64,000 nt of DNA from Reyranella sp. (GTDB lineage: Bacteria > Pseudomonadota > Alphaproteobacteria > Reyranellales > Reyranellaceae), in contig NZ_SCUT01000045.1 in assembly GCF_004297265.1 (NCBI RefSeq), forward strand, positions 62,001 through 126,000, read 5' to 3'. The notes beneath the pieces are model-generated. The model was not told the origin of the DNA. It ran no database searches and was given only the letters and a program-made list of their open reading frames with translations. A program made the translations under genes and the position numbers. Positions 43,893 to 56,782 of the stretch are shown here, one piece after another. Numbering within the stretch: the stretch's first letter is position 1; the number at the start of each line of letters is the position of its first letter.

Positions 43893-44339
43893 TCAGCGCG
43901 CCAGCGCGTCGCGCGTCCAACGCTCGATGGCACTGGCGTCCATGGCGCCGGATTGGCGGGCGATCGGCTTGCCATGGTGAAACAGGATCATCGTCGGAAT
44001 CCCCTGGATGCCGAACCGTTGCGCGAGTTCCTGCTCCTCGTCCGTGTTGATCTTGGCCAGCCGCACGGCGGGTTCCAGCCGGGCTGCCGCGCGCTCGAAT
44101 TGCGGCGCCATGGCCTTGCAGGGGCCGCACCAGGGGGCCCAGAAGTCCACCAGCACCGGGAGGTCGCTCTTGCCGGCATGGGCTTCGAAGCTGCGACCGT
44201 CGAGGGCGACGGGATGGCCGTCGAACAGCGGCGAGCCGCACTGGCCGCACTTGCCCTTGTTGCCCGCAGCCAGTCTCTCCCGCGGGAAGCGGTTCAGGGT
44301 GTTGCAGCGCGGACAGGCGAGGAGCAGGGCATCGGTCAT
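43893..44339 (-). CDS. trxC: Thioredoxin 2 (TrxC-type, with N-terminal zinc ribbon)
   Basis: 148-residue thioredoxin with an N-terminal zinc-binding Cys quartet (C9, C12, C31, C34) and the active site W70-C71-G72-P73-C74. The cis-Pro loop is GIQGIPTM. This is the TrxC class, a cytoplasmic disulfide reductase linked to oxidative stress in other bacteria. The start ATG is at 44339, 34 bases after the stop of the lytic transglycosylase gene upstream on the same strand, so the two may be read together. Confidence 0.93.
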   Translation of the reverse strand: MTDALLLACPRCNTLNRFPRERLAAGNKGKCGQCGSPLFDGHPVALDGRSFEAHAGKSDLPVLVDFWAPWCGPCKAMAPQFERAAARLEPAVRLAKINTDEEQELAQRFGIQGIPTMILFHHGKPIARQSGAMDASAIERWTRDALAR

Positions 44340-44373
44340 GGCGTACCTCGAAGCAGTTGGACCACGGTGCGAC

Positions 44374-46458
44374 CTACGACCGGCCGACTGCCGGCGGCAC
44401 GGTCTGGTGGGGGCCGTTGAGACGGCTGCGATAGACGGTCACGCCCTCCATGATGCGTTGCACGTAGTTGCGCGTCTCCCGGAAGGGGATCATCTCGATC
44501 CAGTCGACCATGTCGATCCTGGCGGTGCGCGGGTCGCCGCCGGCCTCGATCCAGCGCGCGACCCTGTTGGGCCCGGCATTGTAGGCCGCCAGCGCCAGCT
44601 CGTAGGAACCGCCGAAGCGCTGCAGCATCTCCGCGAGATACTGGCTGCCGAGCTGGACGTTGTAGGCGGGATCGCGAGTCAGCTTGTCCTGGATGAAGGG
44701 GACGCTGAGGCGGCCCGCGACGTCACGCGCCGTACCGGGCAGGAGCTGCATGAGGCCCAGCGCACCGGACGTTGAAACCGCGCCGGCATTGAACGAGCTC
44801 TCCTGCTTGGTGAGCGCCAGGGCCAGGGCGCGCTCGATCGGCCCGGTCGCGCCGAGATCGACGATGGGGAAGGCCGCATCGAACAGCACCACGCCGTTCT
44901 CCGCGCCGCGGCGGGCCACGGTAAGGCCGACATCGGGACGCTTCAGGTCGAGGGAGAGCTGGGCCAGCAGCGCCACTTCGCCTGGCGTCGTGATCGAGCG
45001 GGCGAGGCGCAGCAGGAACGGGCGAGCCCGGTCGTACTCCTCGACCTGGCCGAGATAACGCGCCATCGTCGCGAGCTCGCGCCCGGCCAGCGCCTGTTTC
45101 TCGGCGGGGGTGGGTACCGGATCGACCGGCAGCTTCGGGTTGACGCCCTGGAGTTTCTTGGCGGCGAGCTGGCCATAGAAGGTCTGGCCGTAGCCGGCGG
45201 CGCGCCCATACCAGTCGCTGGCGTCCTTGGTCTGCCTGGCCGCCTCATAGGTGCGGGCGAGCCAGTAGGCGCCGCGGCTCTTCGAGATGTCGGTCGAGAC
45301 ACCGTCGTACAGCGTCGAGAAATGCTTCAGCGCGACGGCCGGCTTCTTGAGCTGGCGCAGGGCGATCCAGCCCGCAAGGAACTCCGCTTCTGCGAAGGAA
45401 ACGCCCTTGGTGAGCCCGTGCCCGATGGCGACGGCATAGGCGTCGGCGGGGCGGTTGGCGTCCAGCAGGCCGCGCACGACGAGATTGCGCTCGGTCCACC
45501 ACGCGTCGGTCTGGTTGGGGATCGAGCCGGAAAGAGCGGCCTTCGCCTCGTCGAGCGTTCCCGTGCGCCGTATCCACTGCACGCGCTCCAGGCGAAGCGG
45601 CGCTTCCGCAAGACGCGCCGGCGCAACTGCCTTCAAGAGCGTGCCGGCGTCGGCCGCGCGCGTCGCCATGGCGAGGCGGGCATTGGCGATCGGTTGATAG
45701 TCGGGCGGCAGCTTCGGCACGAGATCGCGGGCCACCTGGTGGCGGCCCTCGCGGAGGATGCGGTCGAAGCGGGCGATCTGGTCCGGCCCGGTCAGGAGCT
45801 GGGCGTAGCGATTGAGGAAATCGTTCTCGTCGGAATTGCGCAGCGTGGCGTTCTGCCAGGTGTCACGGGCGAAGCGGGCGACGTCGTTGGGCGCCGCCGT
45901 GCTGGCCGCCTCGAGCCTGCGCATGTGGCCGGTGCTGGTGAGCGGCGGAAAGGCGGTGAAATAGCGGACGACGTCCGTGGCGGGTGTCTCGGGTCCGATC
46001 CGCTCCTCCGCCTGGCGGCGCAGCACCTCGGGCTCGGGCCAGTCGGGTTGCTCGCGCAGGAAGCGCCAGGTCGCCGTGAAGTTCGCCTCCGTTCGGGGGG
46101 CAAGCCGCAGGATGCTCCAGGCGACGTAGCGGTCGAGCAGCGTATTGCGGAAATTGGCGACCGCGGCCCGCGCATCGGCCCAACGACCATCGTCGATTGC
46201 CTTCAGGGCAGCGGTGAAGGCTGCAATCTCCGCGGCGCTGAGCGGATCCGCGGCGACGGGCTGCGGCGCTGCGGCCGGCGCGCCGCGTCCCTGCACGGCG
46301 GGTGCAGGAGAAGCCTCCGAGGGCGCCGGCGGGCTCGGCTTTTCGACGTCGCCCGGCAGCCGCCGCACGCCGGTGGTCGGCGCCGCGATCTGGGCCAGGG
46401 CCGGCGCGGCGGCAAGCAGGGCCGCCAACAGGATGAAGGGGGATTTCTTGTGTTTCAC
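44374..46458 (-). CDS. slt: Soluble-type lytic murein transglycosylase (Slt family)
   Basis: 694-residue periplasmic enzyme that cleaves peptidoglycan to 1,6-anhydro-muramyl products. A signal peptide (KKSPFILLAALLAAAPALAQ) starts at GTG 46458. A Pro/Ala-rich linker, a long helical U-shaped region (about 90-510) and the C-terminal goose-lysozyme-like domain follow, with ALTKQESSFNAGAVSTSGALGLMQLLPGTA carrying the catalytic Glu in QESS. The next gene, dapA, is divergent across 112 bases. Slt-dapA-smpB neighbourhoods are common in alphaproteobacteria. Confidence 0.93.
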   Translation of the reverse strand: MKHKKSPFILLAALLAAAPALAQIAAPTTGVRRLPGDVEKPSPPAPSEASPAPAVQGRGAPAAAPQPVAADPLSAAEIAAFTAALKAIDDGRWADARAAVANFRNTLLDRYVAWSILRLAPRTEANFTATWRFLREQPDWPEPEVLRRQAEERIGPETPATDVVRYFTAFPPLTSTGHMRRLEAASTAAPNDVARFARDTWQNATLRNSDENDFLNRYAQLLTGPDQIARFDRILREGRHQVARDLVPKLPPDYQPIANARLAMATRAADAGTLLKAVAPARLAEAPLRLERVQWIRRTGTLDEAKAALSGSIPNQTDAWWTERNLVVRGLLDANRPADAYAVAIGHGLTKGVSFAEAEFLAGWIALRQLKKPAVALKHFSTLYDGVSTDISKSRGAYWLARTYEAARQTKDASDWYGRAAGYGQTFYGQLAAKKLQGVNPKLPVDPVPTPAEKQALAGRELATMARYLGQVEEYDRARPFLLRLARSITTPGEVALLAQLSLDLKRPDVGLTVARRGAENGVVLFDAAFPIVDLGATGPIERALALALTKQESSFNAGAVSTSGALGLMQLLPGTARDVAGRLSVPFIQDKLTRDPAYNVQLGSQYLAEMLQRFGGSYELALAAYNAGPNRVARWIEAGGDPRTARIDMVDWIEMIPFRETRNYVQRIMEGVTVYRSRLNGPHQTVPPAVGRS

Positions 46459-46570
46459 GCCAAGAATCGTAGGCAGGGAGTTGCGGCATCACAATGGCAT
46501 GTTGCTCACCTTGCAGCGTCAAACCCCGGGGCCTAGAGTGGATCGCTAAGGGAAAAGTCGGAGGAAGGCC

Positions 46571-47449
46571 ATGTTCACCGGATCGCTCGTTGCGCTGATT
46601 ACGCCGTTCAAGAACGGATCGGTGGACGAGAAGGGATTCGAGAAGTTCGTGGCCTGGCAGATCGAGGAGGGTACCGACGGGCTGGTCCCGTGCGGCACCA
46701 CCGGCGAATCGCCGACCCTCTCGATGGAGGAGCACAAGCGCGTCATCGACCTCTGTATCGGCGCGGCCAAGGGGTCGGGCGTGCCGGTGATCGCCGGCAC
46801 CGGATCGAATTCGACCGCCGAGGCGATCGAACTCACCCAGCATGCCAAGAAGGCCGGTGCGGACGCCGCCATGCTGGTCGTGCCCTACTACAACAAGCCA
46901 ACCCAGGAAGGCCTGTTCCAGCACTTCAAGGCGGTGGCCGATGCCGTCGACATCCCCATCCTGCTCTATAACGTGCCGCCGCGCACCGGCGGCGACCTGC
47001 AGGTCGAGACGGTGATCCGGCTCTCCCAGGTCAGGAACATCGTCGGCATCAAGGATGCGAGCTACGATATGGCGCGCCCGACCCTGACGCGCCTCAAGGC
47101 GAAGAAGGGCTTCGTGCAGCTCTCGGGCGAGGATGCGAGCGCGCTCGGCTTCCTGGCGCAGGGCGGCGACGGCTGCATCTCGGTGACGGCCAACGTGGCG
47201 CCGCGCCTCTGTGGCGACATGCACGATGCGTGGAAGAAGCGCGATCTGGACAAGGCGTTCGAGTTGCAGGACCGGCTTATGCCGCTGCACAAGGCGATGT
47301 TCTGCGAGACCAGCCCCGGGCCGGTGAAGTACGCCGCCGAGTTGATCGGGCAGTGCAGCGCCGAGATGCGCCTGCCGATGGTGCCAATCGCCGAAAGCAG
47401 CAAGAAGGCCGTGCGCGAGGCCATGGTCCACGCCGGCCTGATCAACTAG
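46571..47449 (+). CDS. dapA: 4-hydroxy-tetrahydrodipicolinate synthase
   Basis: 292-residue class I aldolase of the lysine and diaminopimelate pathway, condensing aspartate semialdehyde with pyruvate. Key residues fall at the E. coli positions: Thr pair in PCGTTGES, Y133 and R138 in [10 protein letters not shown], and Schiff-base lysine K161 in IVGIKDAS. GGxGCIS is followed by a normal C-terminal part. The ATG at 46571 follows GGAGGAAGG. smpB follows after 31 bases. Confidence 0.96.
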   Translation: MFTGSLVALITPFKNGSVDEKGFEKFVAWQIEEGTDGLVPCGTTGESPTLSMEEHKRVIDLCIGAAKGSGVPVIAGTGSNSTAEAIELTQHAKKAGADAAMLVVPYYNKPTQEGLFQHFKAVADAVDIPILLYNVPPRTGGDLQVETVIRLSQVRNIVGIKDASYDMARPTLTRLKAKKGFVQLSGEDASALGFLAQGGDGCISVTANVAPRLCGDMHDAWKKRDLDKAFELQDRLMPLHKAMFCETSPGPVKYAAELIGQCSAEMRLPMVPIAESSKKAVREAMVHAGLIN

Positions 47450-47480
47450 AAATCGGGTTCTTCCAACTCACGAGTGTCCT

Positions 47481-47954
47481 GTGGCCAATAAACCGGAACT
47501 GGACCGCACCGTTGTGGCCCAGAACCGCAAGGCGCGGCACAACTACTTCATCGAGGAGACCTTCGAGGCCGGCCTTTCGCTGACCGGCACCGAGGTGAAG
47601 TCCCTGCGCGGCGGGCGCAGCACGATCGCCGAATCCTATGTGACGGAAGAGGGCGGCGAGGCGTGGCTGGTCAATGCCAACATCCCGATCTACGCCTCGG
47701 GCAACCGCAACAACCACGAACCGCGCCGGGCGCGAAAGCTGCTGCTGCACCGGGGCCAGATCAACAAGCTGATCGGCGCCATCCAGCGCGAAGGCCGCAC
47801 GGTCGTGCCGCTGCAGGTCTATTTCAATCCGCGCGGCCGCGCCAAGATCGAGATCGCCCTGGCCACCGGCAAGCAGGCGCACGACAAGCGCCAGTCGATC
47901 AAGGACCGCGACTGGCAGCGCCAGCGCGCCCGCATGATGTCGACCCGCCGGTAA
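47481..47954 (+). CDS. smpB: SsrA-binding protein SmpB
   Basis: 157-residue RNA-binding partner of tmRNA for ribosome rescue. N-terminal [32 protein letters not shown] is diagnostic, followed by the oligonucleotide-binding barrel and the basic tail [20 protein letters not shown] segment ([12 protein letters not shown]). The GTG start at 47481 lies 31 bases after dapA. The ssrA RNA itself is not in this window. Confidence 0.97.
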   Translation: MANKPELDRTVVAQNRKARHNYFIEETFEAGLSLTGTEVKSLRGGRSTIAESYVTEEGGEAWLVNANIPIYASGNRNNHEPRRARKLLLHRGQINKLIGAIQREGRTVVPLQVYFNPRGRAKIEIALATGKQAHDKRQSIKDRDWQRQRARMMSTRR

Positions 47955-47979
47955 GGCCGAGAAGGGGCGGGCGAGAGCC

Positions 47980-49116
47980 ATGCTGCTCAGCGAAGAACAG
48001 ACACTCATCCGCGACACCGCCCGCGCCTTTGCGCAGGAGCAGGTGCTGCCGCATGTCCGGGCCTGGGAGGCCGCCGGCGAGATTCCCCGGTCGCTGCTGG
48101 CCGAGATGGGACGTCTCGGCTTCATGGGCATGACGGTGCCCACCGAATGGGGCGGGGCCGGCGCCGACATGGTGTCCTACGTGCTGGCGCTGGAGGAGAT
48201 CGCAGCGGCCGATGGCGGCCTGTCGACGGTGATGAGCGTCAACAACTCGCCCGACTGTGCGGCGCTGCTGGCCTACGGGTCGGAAGAGCAGAAGGAAAGG
48301 TGGCTGAAGCCGCTGGCGCGTGGCGAGATGCTGGGCGCCTTCTGCCTCACCGAGCCGCATGCTGGCTCCGATGCCTCCAACCTGAAGACGCGGGCCGAAC
48401 GGCGCGGCAACGGCTGGGTGCTGAACGGGGTGAAGCAGTTCATTACCTCGGGCCGCACTGCCGACATGGCGCTGGTCTTCGCCGTCACCGATCCGTCTTC
48501 GCCCAAGCGCGGCATTTCCTGCTTCATCGTGCCGACCGACACGCCGGGCTATCGCGTTGCCTCGGTCGAAAAGAAGCTCGGCCAGAAGTCTTCCGACACC
48601 TGCCAGATCGCCTTCGAGGACTGCGTCGTCGGCGCGGACGCGATGCTGGGCGGAGAGGGCGAGGGCTATCGGGTGGCGCTTGCCAACCTGTCGGTCGGGC
48701 GCATCGGCATCGCGGCGCAGTCGGTGGGCATGGCGCGCGCCGCCTTCGAGGCCGCACGCAGCTACGCCCAGGAGCGCGAAGCCTTCGGCACGAAGATCGT
48801 GAACCACCAGGCGATCCTGTTCCGGCTCGCCGACATGGCCACGAAGATCACGGTCGCCCGGCAGATGGTGCTGCATGCGGCAACATTGCGCGACGCCGGT
48901 CGTCCATGCCTCACCGAGGCCGCAATGGCGAAGCTATATGCGTCCGAGATGGCCGAGGAAGTGTGCTCGGCCGCAATTCAGATCCATGGCGGTTACGGGT
49001 ACGTTTCCGACTATCTGGTGGAGAAGATCTGGAGGGATGTCCGCGTCTGCCAGATCTACGAGGGCACCAGCGACGTGCAACGCATCCTGATCGGCCGTGG
49101 CTTGGCTGCCTTATAG
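47980..49116 (+). CDS. Acyl-CoA dehydrogenase
   Basis: 378-residue flavoenzyme. Acyl-CoA dehydrogenase signatures are AFCLTEPHAGSD in the middle domain and the catalytic base E361 in QIYEGTSDVQ near the C-terminus, as in short-chain and branched-chain members. Isovaleryl-CoA dehydrogenase normally has its base elsewhere and lacks a Glu here, so despite the nearby leucine-type carboxylase this looks more like a short-chain or 2-methyl-branched enzyme. The ATG at 47980 is 25 bases behind smpB. Electron acceptor is presumably ETF. Confidence 0.92.
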   Translation: MLLSEEQTLIRDTARAFAQEQVLPHVRAWEAAGEIPRSLLAEMGRLGFMGMTVPTEWGGAGADMVSYVLALEEIAAADGGLSTVMSVNNSPDCAALLAYGSEEQKERWLKPLARGEMLGAFCLTEPHAGSDASNLKTRAERRGNGWVLNGVKQFITSGRTADMALVFAVTDPSSPKRGISCFIVPTDTPGYRVASVEKKLGQKSSDTCQIAFEDCVVGADAMLGGEGEGYRVALANLSVGRIGIAAQSVGMARAAFEAARSYAQEREAFGTKIVNHQAILFRLADMATKITVARQMVLHAATLRDAGRPCLTEAAMAKLYASEMAEEVCSAAIQIHGGYGYVSDYLVEKIWRDVRVCQIYEGTSDVQRILIGRGLAAL

Positions 49117-49175
49117 AGGCTCGCCTTTCGCTTGTTCCCGGGCACGCAGCGTGCGAACATCACGGCGTGTGAAGG

Positions 49176-49192
49176 CCGCTGAAAGCGGTTTT
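49176..49192 (+). terminator. Short hairpin plus T-run after the acyl-CoA dehydrogenase gene
   Basis: CCGCT-GAA-AGCGG followed by TTTT lies 59 bases after the dehydrogenase stop and 27 bases before the DctP-type start. A second tight inverted repeat GCACGC-A-GCGTGC is at 49142-49154. The stem is short, so termination strength is uncertain. Confidence 0.45.
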
Positions 49193-49219
49193 GGGGAGCT
49201 GGGGGGAGCCGGGCGACGG

Positions 49220-50314
49220 ATGGTGTCGGTCGTGCGCCGTAACTTTGTGAAACTGATTGCACTCGCCGCGGCGCTGCTGCCGGTGACTGGTACCGTTTTC
49301 GCTCAGGATACCAAGGCGGTTCCGAAGAACGTGGCCGCGCCGTCGACCACACGGGTCATCCAGATGCAGACGGCCTTCAATCCAGCCTTGCCGGGCTCCG
49401 GCGAAGGCGTCCGCGTCTTCACCCGGTCTGTGAAGCACATGACGGCCGGTGCCGTCGCCATCAAGATCCTGGAGCCGGGCCGGATCGCGCCGACGGCCGA
49501 GATGCTCGACGCCATCGTCGCGGGCGATCTTGAGGCAGCTTTCACCTGGTCGGGCTACGCTGCCAGCAAGGCGCCCGTATTCAACATCTTCGCCACGGTG
49601 CCCTTCGGGCTCGGGCCGGAGGATATGATCTCCTGGATGCTGGAGGGCGACGGTGCCCGCATCCACCGCGACGCCTACGACAAACTGGGCGTGACCGGCA
49701 TCCCCTGCGGCATCCAGGGTCCCAAGGGAGGCGGCTGGTTCCGCGGCGAGGTCAACACGGTGGCCGACTTCAAGGGCCTGAGGCTGCGCTACGGTAAGCT
49801 TGCGGCAGAAGTGATCGCGCGCCTGGGCGCGGTTGCCGTGCCGCTGCCGCCGGGTGAGTTCTTCTACAAGCTGCAGCAGGGCAACGTGGATGGCGGCGAG
49901 ATGTCGACGCCGGCCATGGATGCCGCTCTGGGCTTCGACAAGCTCGGCCTTCCTTACTACCTGCCGGGCTGGCAGCAGCCCTCTGCCGTGCTCGACTTCC
50001 TGATGCGCAAGGACAAGTGGGCGGCTCTGCCGGCCTCCCTACGCGCACAGATCCAGACGGCCTGTCAGGCCAACATCGCCTGGATGCTCGGCCGCTCTCC
50101 CAATGTGCAGGGGGTCGCGCTGGAGAAGCTGAAGGCGTCGGGCGTCGAAGTCCGGGAATGGGCGCCGGACGTCCTGGCCGCCTTCCGCAAGAACAGCGAG
50201 ATCGTGGTCAAGGACCTGGCCGAGCGGGACGCCGACTTCGCGGCGGCGCTCGCCAATCAACAGGCTTTCATTGCGCAGGGAGCGCACTGGCGCGCCCTCT
50301 CCCGACTGCCGTAA
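49220..50314 (+). CDS. TRAP transporter substrate-binding protein, DctP family
   Basis: 364-residue periplasmic binding protein. An N-terminal signal ends near residue 28 (GTVFAQD). QTAFNPALPGSG and VTGIPCGIQGPKGGGWF are typical of the DctP/TAXI-like family that binds oxo- or amino-acid-like organic anions. LRLRYGKLAAEVIARLGA carries the conserved Arg for carboxylate binding. No DctQ or DctM membrane genes accompany it, so it is an orphan component. It lies between the acyl-CoA dehydrogenase and the carboxylase genes, suggesting an acyl or organic acid ligand (inference). Confidence 0.88.
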   Translation: MVSVVRRNFVKLIALAAALLPVTGTVFAQDTKAVPKNVAAPSTTRVIQMQTAFNPALPGSGEGVRVFTRSVKHMTAGAVAIKILEPGRIAPTAEMLDAIVAGDLEAAFTWSGYAASKAPVFNIFATVPFGLGPEDMISWMLEGDGARIHRDAYDKLGVTGIPCGIQGPKGGGWFRGEVNTVADFKGLRLRYGKLAAEVIARLGAVAVPLPPGEFFYKLQQGNVDGGEMSTPAMDAALGFDKLGLPYYLPGWQQPSAVLDFLMRKDKWAALPASLRAQIQTACQANIAWMLGRSPNVQGVALEKLKASGVEVREWAPDVLAAFRKNSEIVVKDLAERDADFAAALANQQAFIAQGAHWRALSRLP

Positions 50315-50359
50315 CCGCCGGCTTGCACGCGGTCCCCGGTCCGGGCAGGTTGGCCCGGC

Positions 50360-51967
<1,608 letters not shown>

Positions 51968-51974
51968 TCCGGAC

Positions 51975-52756
51975 ATGACCGACACGATCCTGACGAAGGT
52001 CGAGGGCGGCGTGGCCAAGCTCACGCTCAACCGGCCCAAGGCGATGAATTCCTTCGACGGCGACACCGCGCGCGCCATCATCGACGCAGTGGAGGCCTTC
52101 GCGACCGACGAGGCCGTGCGTATCCTCGTCCTGGCGAGCGAGGGCCCTGTCTTCTGCGCCGGCGGCGACTTCAACTGGGTGCTCACCTGGCCCGAACTCG
52201 ACGCCATCACCCGCAAGGTCGGCGCCGATTCCATGATGGCGGCGGTTCAGGCGGTCTACGATTTTCCCAAACCCTCGATCGCGCGGGTCCAGGGCGCGGC
52301 GGTGGGCGGTGGGATCGGCCTGATGCTGGCCTGCGATTTCGCGGTCGCCGTCTCCTCGGCGCGCTTCGGCCTCACCTCGGCCCGCAACGGGCTGCTGGCG
52401 GGCATCGCCATCCCGGTGCTGATCCAGGCGGTCGGCCCGCGCATGGCGCGGCAGCTCCTGATGCACGGCGGCATGTTCGACTCAGCGACCGCGCTGCGCA
52501 TCGGCCTTGTGGACCAGGTGGTCGAGGACGATGCGCTCGACGCGACGGTCGCGGCCCTGGCCGACGAGCTGCGCCGCGGGGCGCCCTCCGTCCAGACATT
52601 GATCAAGAAGCTGGTCACCGAGATCGACGCCATGCCGCACGACGGCGCGGTCGCCGACCTGATCGGCGAACATGTCGCCGTCCAGTGCACGACCGACGAC
52701 GCGATCGAGGGCATGAGCGCCTTCCTCGCCAAGCGCAAACCGAAATGGGCCGTCTG

Positions 52757-52757
<1 letters not shown>
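51975..52757 (+). CDS. Enoyl-CoA hydratase/isomerase family protein (LiuC-like)
   Basis: 260-residue crotonase-fold protein between the two carboxylase subunit genes, where LiuC (3-methylglutaconyl-CoA hydratase) is expected. The oxyanion-hole CAGGDFN segment is present. The positions of the two catalytic Glu of classical crotonases look changed: GGGIGLML where GGGCEL is usual, and TSARNGLL where a Glu-containing segment is usual. Hydratase activity is therefore in doubt. It starts 7 bases after the beta subunit and overlaps the alpha subunit by one base. Confidence 0.85.
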
Positions 52758-54760
<2,003 letters not shown>

Positions 54761-54799
54761 GCGTCCCATGAGAACTCGCTCGGCGCGGCAGTCATTGCA

Positions 54800-55006
54800 A
54801 TGATGACGATCACTTTTGCCCTGCTGTTGGCGGCATTTGTGTTCAATCTTTCGGATCTGCCGCGAACGGCGATGGCCTGTCTCTTCCTGTGCTTCGCCCT
54901 GGTCACCGGCATTTTCCTCTGGGAGATCTATAGCCCCGACTATGGCTTCCGCATGCCCTGGCTGCAGGTCGACCTGAGGCACGTCGTCACCGCGGAAAGC
55001 GCCTGA
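54800..55006 (+). CDS. Small membrane protein, DUF5993-like
   Basis: 68-residue protein with two hydrophobic stretches (about residues 3-16 and 23-43) and a polar C-terminus (YGFRMPWLQVDLRHVV). Two adjacent ATG codons (54800, 54803) can serve as start. It ends one base before the DsbB-like gene, so translation is coupled. I recall DUF5993 proteins of this size paired with DsbB-like proteins, which fits, but I cannot verify the family by search. Confidence 0.7.
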   Translation: MMTITFALLLAAFVFNLSDLPRTAMACLFLCFALVTGIFLWEIYSPDYGFRMPWLQVDLRHVVTAESA

Positions 55007-55582
55007 ATGCCCGGGCTGCGCCTCGCGCCTTCCACCGTGTTCGTGCTGGACCGGCTTGTCCTGCTGCTCCTGACGGCGATTCTGTCGGCCATCCTTACCG
55101 CCGCGATGGTCATGCAGTTCGCGTTTGCGGAGATCCCCTGTCCGCTCTGCCTGCTCCAGCGGGTCGCCATGTTCGGCTGCTGCTTCGGGCTGCTTCATCA
55201 ACTCCGCACGCATGAGTCGGAGAGAGGAGGCGGCATAGCCCTGCTCTTTGCCCTCCTGCTGCTGGTCATTGCGGCAAGGCAGACCTTGCTCGATATCGTG
55301 CCGCGCCCCGGTCACACCTACATCGGCACCGCGGTCCTCGGCGTCCACATGCCGGTCTGGTCGGCCGTGACCGGCGTGGCGCTGCTGCTGGCTCTGGCGC
55401 TTCGGCTAACGCTCTTCGGAGGTCCGCCCCTTCTGTCGCAAGCCGAACGGCCACCGCTCGCCAAGGTGACGCGCCTGCTGGAATTCTACGTCGTACTGAT
55501 CTGTGCCCTCAACCTTGCGGCGGTGGTGCTCCAGTGTGGCCTCGGCGAATGCCACACGGTCGGATATCGGCTCTTCCGATAG
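55007..55582 (+). CDS. Disulfide bond formation protein B-like membrane protein
   Basis: 191-residue four-helix membrane protein with the quinone-side redox pair C45-P-L-C48 in EIPCPLCLLQR. In DsbB of E. coli a second Cys pair sits in the next periplasmic loop; here that loop (HTYIGTAVLGVHMPVWS) has none. Other Cys occur near residue 64 and at the C-terminal QCGLGEC segment. It may pass electrons by another route or use a partner protein, possibly the small protein encoded just upstream. Predicted to oxidise periplasmic thiols using quinone. Confidence 0.82.
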   Translation: MPGLRLAPSTVFVLDRLVLLLLTAILSAILTAAMVMQFAFAEIPCPLCLLQRVAMFGCCFGLLHQLRTHESERGGGIALLFALLLLVIAARQTLLDIVPRPGHTYIGTAVLGVHMPVWSAVTGVALLLALALRLTLFGGPPLLSQAERPPLAKVTRLLEFYVVLICALNLAAVVLQCGLGECHTVGYRLFR

Positions 55583-55663
55583 ATTGCGGCTTTGGGCGCG
55601 CCGCGCCGAGGCTATCCGGGATGTTCATGCATTGATTGTGCGCATTTCCAGGCCACCCCAACC

Positions 55664-55681
55664 CCGAAAATCGGCTTTTTT
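55664..55681 (+). terminator. Intrinsic terminator after the DsbB-like gene
   Basis: CCGA-AAA-TCGG followed by C and six T lies 81 bases after the stop. The stem is short, but the T-run makes it a plausible intrinsic terminator. Confidence 0.5.
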
Positions 55682-55727
55682 CCTTTCGTTCGTTTCGGAT
55701 ATTTCATTTGTTTCGTTTACGACCCCT

Positions 55728-55763
55728 GACGATGTCGTGACCTCGCTTCGCTCGGGGTGACGA
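55728..55763. repeat. Dispersed intergenic repeat fragment (HPERSE-type)
   Basis: The stretch GACGATGTCGTGACCTCGC followed by TTCGCTCGGGGTGACGAT has partly complementary ends and reads HPERSEVT on the minus strand, a translation commonly seen from short palindromic intergenic repeats in alphaproteobacteria. It lies just before the convergent DUF2189 gene. Recognised by resemblance only. Confidence 0.4.
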
Positions 55764-55769
55764 TGGTCG

Positions 55770-56642
55770 CTAGGCGACGACCTTTCTATAGAGATGCCAC
55801 GTCGCATGGCCCAGCACCGGCAATGCGATGGCGAGCCCGATCAGCAGCGGCAAGGCGCCGATCGCGAGGCTTGCCGCCACGATCAGGCCCCACATCGCCA
55901 TCGGTCCCGGGTTCATCCGCACGGCGCGCACCGACGTCGCGATCGCGGTGCCGACGCCGACATTGCGATCGAGCAGCATCGGGAAGGACACGACGCCGAT
56001 CACCAGGACGACGAGGGCGAAGAGGAAGCCCACACCGATGCCGACGACAGTCATCGTCCAGCCTTGCGGCGTGGTCAGGGCATCTCGCACGAAGGCCTGG
56101 GCTGAGACGGGGGCATCCGGCCCGAGGGTGACGGTGTAGAGGAGGTTTGCCGCGAACAGCCACAGGCAGAAGATCGCGAGCAACAGCAGGCTCATGACCA
56201 TGATCGGGCCGATGTTCGGCGAGCGGGCGACCGCGAAGGCATCCGTCCACCGGGTCTCGAGCCCATGCTCCCGCCGGCGGCTGATCTCGTAGAGGCCGAG
56301 CCCGAATATCGGGGCGATCAGGGCGAAGCCGGCGATCAGCGGGAAGACCAGCGCCAGCATTCCGTAGTCGAAGGCCATGCGCGAGATCGCGAGGCCCGCG
56401 ATGGGATACAGGAGACAGAGCATGATGACGTCTGTCCGGCAGGCGCCGAAGTCACGCACGCCCTTGGCCAGCGCATCGCCGACATCGGTGGCGGTGATGC
56501 GTCGGACCGTGGGCGGCGCCGCAGCACGATCCTCCCAGGCGCCGTCCATGGTGATGGCCGCCGATCCGACGGCCTGGCTTGTCTGCTTGAGATGGTCCCA
56601 TCCCCATTCTAGGGGATTGCGGATGTGGTTCTGGGTCGCCAT
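55770..56642 (-). CDS. DUF2189 domain-containing membrane protein
   Basis: 290-residue inner-membrane protein with six hydrophobic helices in an arrangement matching DUF2189 (FGACRTDVIMLCLLYPIAG near the first helices; SFPMLLDRNVGVGTAIATSVRA; MNPGPMAMWG). A soluble N-terminal part of about 65 residues precedes the helices. The ATG at 56642 is preferred because GGAGG stands five bases upstream; an in-frame start at 56693 is less likely. Function of the family is unknown. It lies 141 bases downstream of the aminotransferase gene on the same strand. Confidence 0.85.
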   Translation of the reverse strand: MATQNHIRNPLEWGWDHLKQTSQAVGSAAITMDGAWEDRAAAPPTVRRITATDVGDALAKGVRDFGACRTDVIMLCLLYPIAGLAISRMAFDYGMLALVFPLIAGFALIAPIFGLGLYEISRRREHGLETRWTDAFAVARSPNIGPIMVMSLLLLAIFCLWLFAANLLYTVTLGPDAPVSAQAFVRDALTTPQGWTMTVVGIGVGFLFALVVLVIGVVSFPMLLDRNVGVGTAIATSVRAVRMNPGPMAMWGLIVAASLAIGALPLLIGLAIALPVLGHATWHLYRKVVA

Positions 56643-56782
56643 GACTGCCTCCTTGCGAACGGAAGTCCGAAGGTCGCGGTCCGTCGTGATCACGACAGAG
56701 CGCGATCCACCACAAGGGCAAGTCTACGCCCGGCGGAGGGGGAAGTCTCCCCCTCTCCGTGCGCTGCGAAGAAAGCCGTTCG

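Noticed and set aside
55625..55807. Small minus-strand frame encoding about 60 residues with HPERSE
   Set aside because: This translation is characteristic of a dispersed intergenic repeat, not of a protein; the frame also lies over a terminator.
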